In this document: piece by piece, positions 61,722 through 64,000 of the stretch | Numbering within the stretch: position 1 is the first letter of the stretch | Layout of the letters: the number at the start of each line of letters is the position of its first letter | NCBI RefSeq assembly: GCF_900141875.1 | Contig: NZ_FQZE01000002.1 | Coordinates: 124,001 to 188,000 of the forward strand | DNA: 64,000 nucleotides | Direction: 5' to 3' | From: Tangfeifania diversioriginum | GTDB lineage: Bacteria; Bacteroidota; Bacteroidia; Bacteroidales; Prolixibacteraceae | The notes under the pieces: model-generated | The model's database searches: none | Told to the model about the DNA's origin: nothing | Seen by the model: the letters and a program-made list of their open reading frames with translations, nothing else | Position numbers and translations under genes: made by a program

Positions 61722-63603
61722 GCACGAATGCGGAATTGCTTTAATTCGACTTTTAAAACCGTTATCGTATTACAAAGAAAAGTACGGAACCTGGAAATAC
61801 GGGCTCAATAAACTCTACCTGCTCATGGAAAAGCAGCACAACCGCGGGCAGGACGGTGCAGGCGCAGTTTGCGTGAAAGATCACCTCGCCCCGGGGAGTA
61901 CCTACATCAACCGGTACCGTTCCATTCAGCAAAACCCCATTAAAGATATTTTCGACAGGATAAACAAACCGCTGAAAAAAGCTATCCGCAAAGGAACTGA
62001 TGTGAATGATTGCGAATGGGCCTACCAAAATTACCCGTTTGCCGGGGAATTGTATCTGGGCCATTTGCGTTACGGTACTTTCGGGAAAAACAGCATTGAG
62101 TTTGTGCATCCGGTAATGCGCCAGAATAACTGGAGGTCGAGAAACCTGGTGCTGGCGGGCAATTTTAACCTGACCAATACCGACGAACTTTTTGAAGTGC
62201 TGGTTGACCTGGGGCAACATCCCAAAGCTTATACTGATACTGTTACGGCCCTTGAGAAAGTAGGGCATTTCCTCGATGAAGAGAACCAGTTGCTATTCAG
62301 GCAATATAAAAATGAAGGCTACCAGAACAACGAAATTTCGCCGCTGATTGAAAGCAACCTCGATATCCGAAATATTTTGGAAAGGGCCACCAAGGACTGG
62401 GATGGCGGATATGCGATGGCAGGGTTAATCGGCCATGGCGATGCTTTTGTGGTGCGCGATCCGTGGGGCATCCGGCCCGCGCATTATTATGCCAACGACG
62501 AGATTGTGGTGGTGGCGTCCGAACGTCCGGTTATTCAAACGGCCATGAATGTGCAGTGGAATGAAGTGCATGAAATTGAACCGGGTGAAGCGCTGATTAT
62601 TAAAAAGAAAGGGGAAGTGAAACATGAAATGGTTCGTCCGCCGCACAAAAGAACTTCCTGCTCGTTCGAACGGATTTATTTTTCGCGGGGCAGCGACCGG
62701 AACATCTACAACGAACGCAAAGAGCTGGGGCGGTTAATCAGCCCGGCCATTTTAAAAGCAGTTGATTACGATTTTATTAATACAGTCTTTTCTTTCATCC
62801 CCAACACTTCGGAAACTGCTTTTTACGGAATGCTTGAAGGAGTGCGCAGTTACCTTACCAACTGGAAAATTGATGAGCTGAAAAAGAAAAACGGATCGCT
62901 TACCAATGCGGATATCAAGAAAATTATTTCGTTTGAACCCCGTGTGGAGAAAATTGCCATTAAAGATGTGAAGCTCCGCACTTTTATTGCCGACGATGCC
63001 AGCCGCGACGACCTGGTGGCCCACGTTTACGATGTAACCTACGGGGTTATTAAAAACGGAGTGGATACCCTGGTGGTTATCGACGATTCCATTGTGCGGG
63101 GAACAACTTTGAAGAACAGTATTTTGAGAATTCTTGGCCGCCTGCATCCCAAAAAAATTATTGTGGTTTCATCGGCTCCACAAATCCGTTACCCCGACTG
63201 CTACGGAATTGACATGGCACAGCTCGATAAATTTATTGCCTTTAACGCGGCCATTACTTTGCTGAAAGAAACTGGCCGGGAATCGGTCATCGACGAGGTT
63301 TACCAAAAATGCAAGGAGCAACAAAACCTGCCCAAAGAAGAAATGGTGAACTATGTCCGTGAGATTTACCGTCCTTTTACAGCCGAACAAATTTCTGCCA
63401 AAATCTCTGAATTGTTAAAACCCGATGAATGCCTTTCGGAAGTTGAAATTGTTTACCAGTCGGTTGAAAACCTGCACAAAGCATGCCCCAACGATACCGG
63501 TGACTGGTACTTCACCGGGAATTATCCCACTCCCGGAGGCAACAGGGTGGTGAATTCTTCATTTATAAATTATATTGAAGGAAAACACAAACGCGCCTAC
63601 TGA
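61705..63603 (+). CDS. PurF-like amidophosphoribosyltransferase, long form
   Basis: 632 residues, against ~470–500 for the common PurF. The glutaminase half begins HECGIAL, Cys9 being the likely nucleophile after removal of an 8-residue propeptide, and keeps HNRGQDGAG (~44–52) and GNFNLTN. The phosphoribosyltransferase half has the PRPP loop VVIDDSIVRGTTLK (~455–468). Insertions in the middle account for the extra length. By family it makes 5-phosphoribosylamine, but long forms coexist with normal PurF in Bacteroidota, so its exact duty may differ. Confidence 0.8.
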   Translation: MSDQIKHECGIALIRLLKPLSYYKEKYGTWKYGLNKLYLLMEKQHNRGQDGAGAVCVKDHLAPGSTYINRYRSIQQNPIKDIFDRINKPLKKAIRKGTDVNDCEWAYQNYPFAGELYLGHLRYGTFGKNSIEFVHPVMRQNNWRSRNLVLAGNFNLTNTDELFEVLVDLGQHPKAYTDTVTALEKVGHFLDEENQLLFRQYKNEGYQNNEISPLIESNLDIRNILERATKDWDGGYAMAGLIGHGDAFVVRDPWGIRPAHYYANDEIVVVASERPVIQTAMNVQWNEVHEIEPGEALIIKKKGEVKHEMVRPPHKRTSCSFERIYFSRGSDRNIYNERKELGRLISPAILKAVDYDFINTVFSFIPNTSETAFYGMLEGVRSYLTNWKIDELKKKNGSLTNADIKKIISFEPRVEKIAIKDVKLRTFIADDASRDDLVAHVYDVTYGVIKNGVDTLVVIDDSIVRGTTLKNSILRILGRLHPKKIIVVSSAPQIRYPDCYGIDMAQLDKFIAFNAAITLLKETGRESVIDEVYQKCKEQQNLPKEEMVNYVREIYRPFTAEQISAKISELLKPDECLSEVEIVYQSVENLHKACPNDTGDWYFTGNYPTPGGNRVVNSSFINYIEGKHKRAY

Positions 63604-64000
63604 TTTTTTTCTGGCAGAATCTTTTTATTTCCATAAAAACAATTTGTAGGTTGGCGTGTTAATGTAAAAGCCTCTGGAAATGAAAGATGTAAATTTGTCA
63701 TGGCGTATTATTTATCTTTCCTTCGGGAAAAAATTATCTTTCAGTTTTCAGGGGTTTTTTTTATACTTCTGAATGAATTTTTGATATTCTTCACTCATTG
63801 CCTCCCGCATTCATTACAACCATTTTCAAAATTTTTGCCAGTGCAGCACTGGGGAAAAACAAAGATTGATATCGCTGTTTTTTTTGTTGGTTGAATGAGT
63901 GACAATTAGAGTAGCCAACAGTAAATCCACCAAACTTGCTTTTTTCAAGATGCTGAGCATAAGTTATTTGGTAACCTAAAATTAACAACTGTTTTGCAAA
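63604..64000. other. Right-end region without a firm gene
   Basis: A/T-rich 397 bp. On the minus strand a frame is open from the window edge down to 63791 (about 69 codons), including GYQITYAQHLEKSKFGGFTV and a NCHSFNQQKKQRYQS segment; it could be the end of a gene starting outside the window. I see no family match, and its codons are not clearly biased, so I list it only as a possible partial ORF. A plus-strand frame at 63700–63894 has no RBS, domain or biased codons. Confidence 0.3.

Overview
The window comes from the chromosome of a Bacteroidota bacterium, most likely an environmental Bacteroidia of the Marinilabiliales/Prolixibacteraceae kind. This is inferred from the exbB–4TM–exbD–exbD cluster, DUF4369/TlpA, DUF5522, DUF4386 and TolB–TPR–AraC proteins, and from promoters of the TAnnTTTG type. 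It is mostly ordinary core chromosome with small mobile or repeat-rich spots. There is no rRNA, CRISPR array, prophage or plasmid backbone. One tRNA gene (Ser, GGA) is present.

Layout. 1–2050: 3' end of a glycoside hydrolase, then a REP-associated tyrosine transposase (RAYT) set among copies of a composite ~120-bp palindromic repeat, one of which lies inside the RAYT reading frame. 2–8 kb: a TamA/TamB-type outer-membrane assembly pair. 8–12.5 kb: YihY, a membrane-tailed receiver protein, an AI-2E-type permease and saccharopine dehydrogenase. 12.6–18 kb: a six-gene carotenoid operon (cruF, acyltransferase, glycosyltransferase, TPR protein, crtI, crtB) that looks built to make a glycosylated, probably acylated carotenoid. 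18–20.2 kb: PQQ-type propeller lipoprotein, an array of mini-hairpins and DUF302. 20.5–32.2 kb: asnB, a TlpA-like lipoprotein, an EamA transporter, two small proteins, fmt, groESL, gdhA, tatD and ansA. 32.3–33.0 kb: tRNA-Ser followed by two tandem 314-bp units, each with a GIY-YIG nuclease ORF and a copy of the tRNA 3' tail.

33–39.3 kb: ExbB/ExbD proton-channel operon, aspS, tadA and a transglutaminase lipoprotein. 39.4–46.2 kb: an accessory block of DUF4386, zinc-independent alcohol dehydrogenase, two serine hydrolases, an ankyrin protein and a TolB–TPR–AraC regulator, with a shared 22-bp motif at two positions that suggests a local regulon. 46.3–50.4 kb: aroA, aroB, a membrane protein and dprA. 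50.4–51.2 kb: a zeta-toxin-like kinase overlapping a 52-residue ORF. 51.3–64 kb: DEAD-box helicase, LPLAT/bile-acid symporter pair, alkaline phosphatase, small enzymes, miaB, yebC, a SPOR protein and a long PurF-like amidophosphoribosyltransferase.

The features most worth following are the tRNA-Ser/GIY-YIG tandem element, the RAYT with its repeat inside its own gene, the zeta kinase with its small overlapping partner, the carotenoid glycoside operon and the mini-hairpin array at 19.4–19.7 kb. All functional calls are from reading the sequence; no database search was run.
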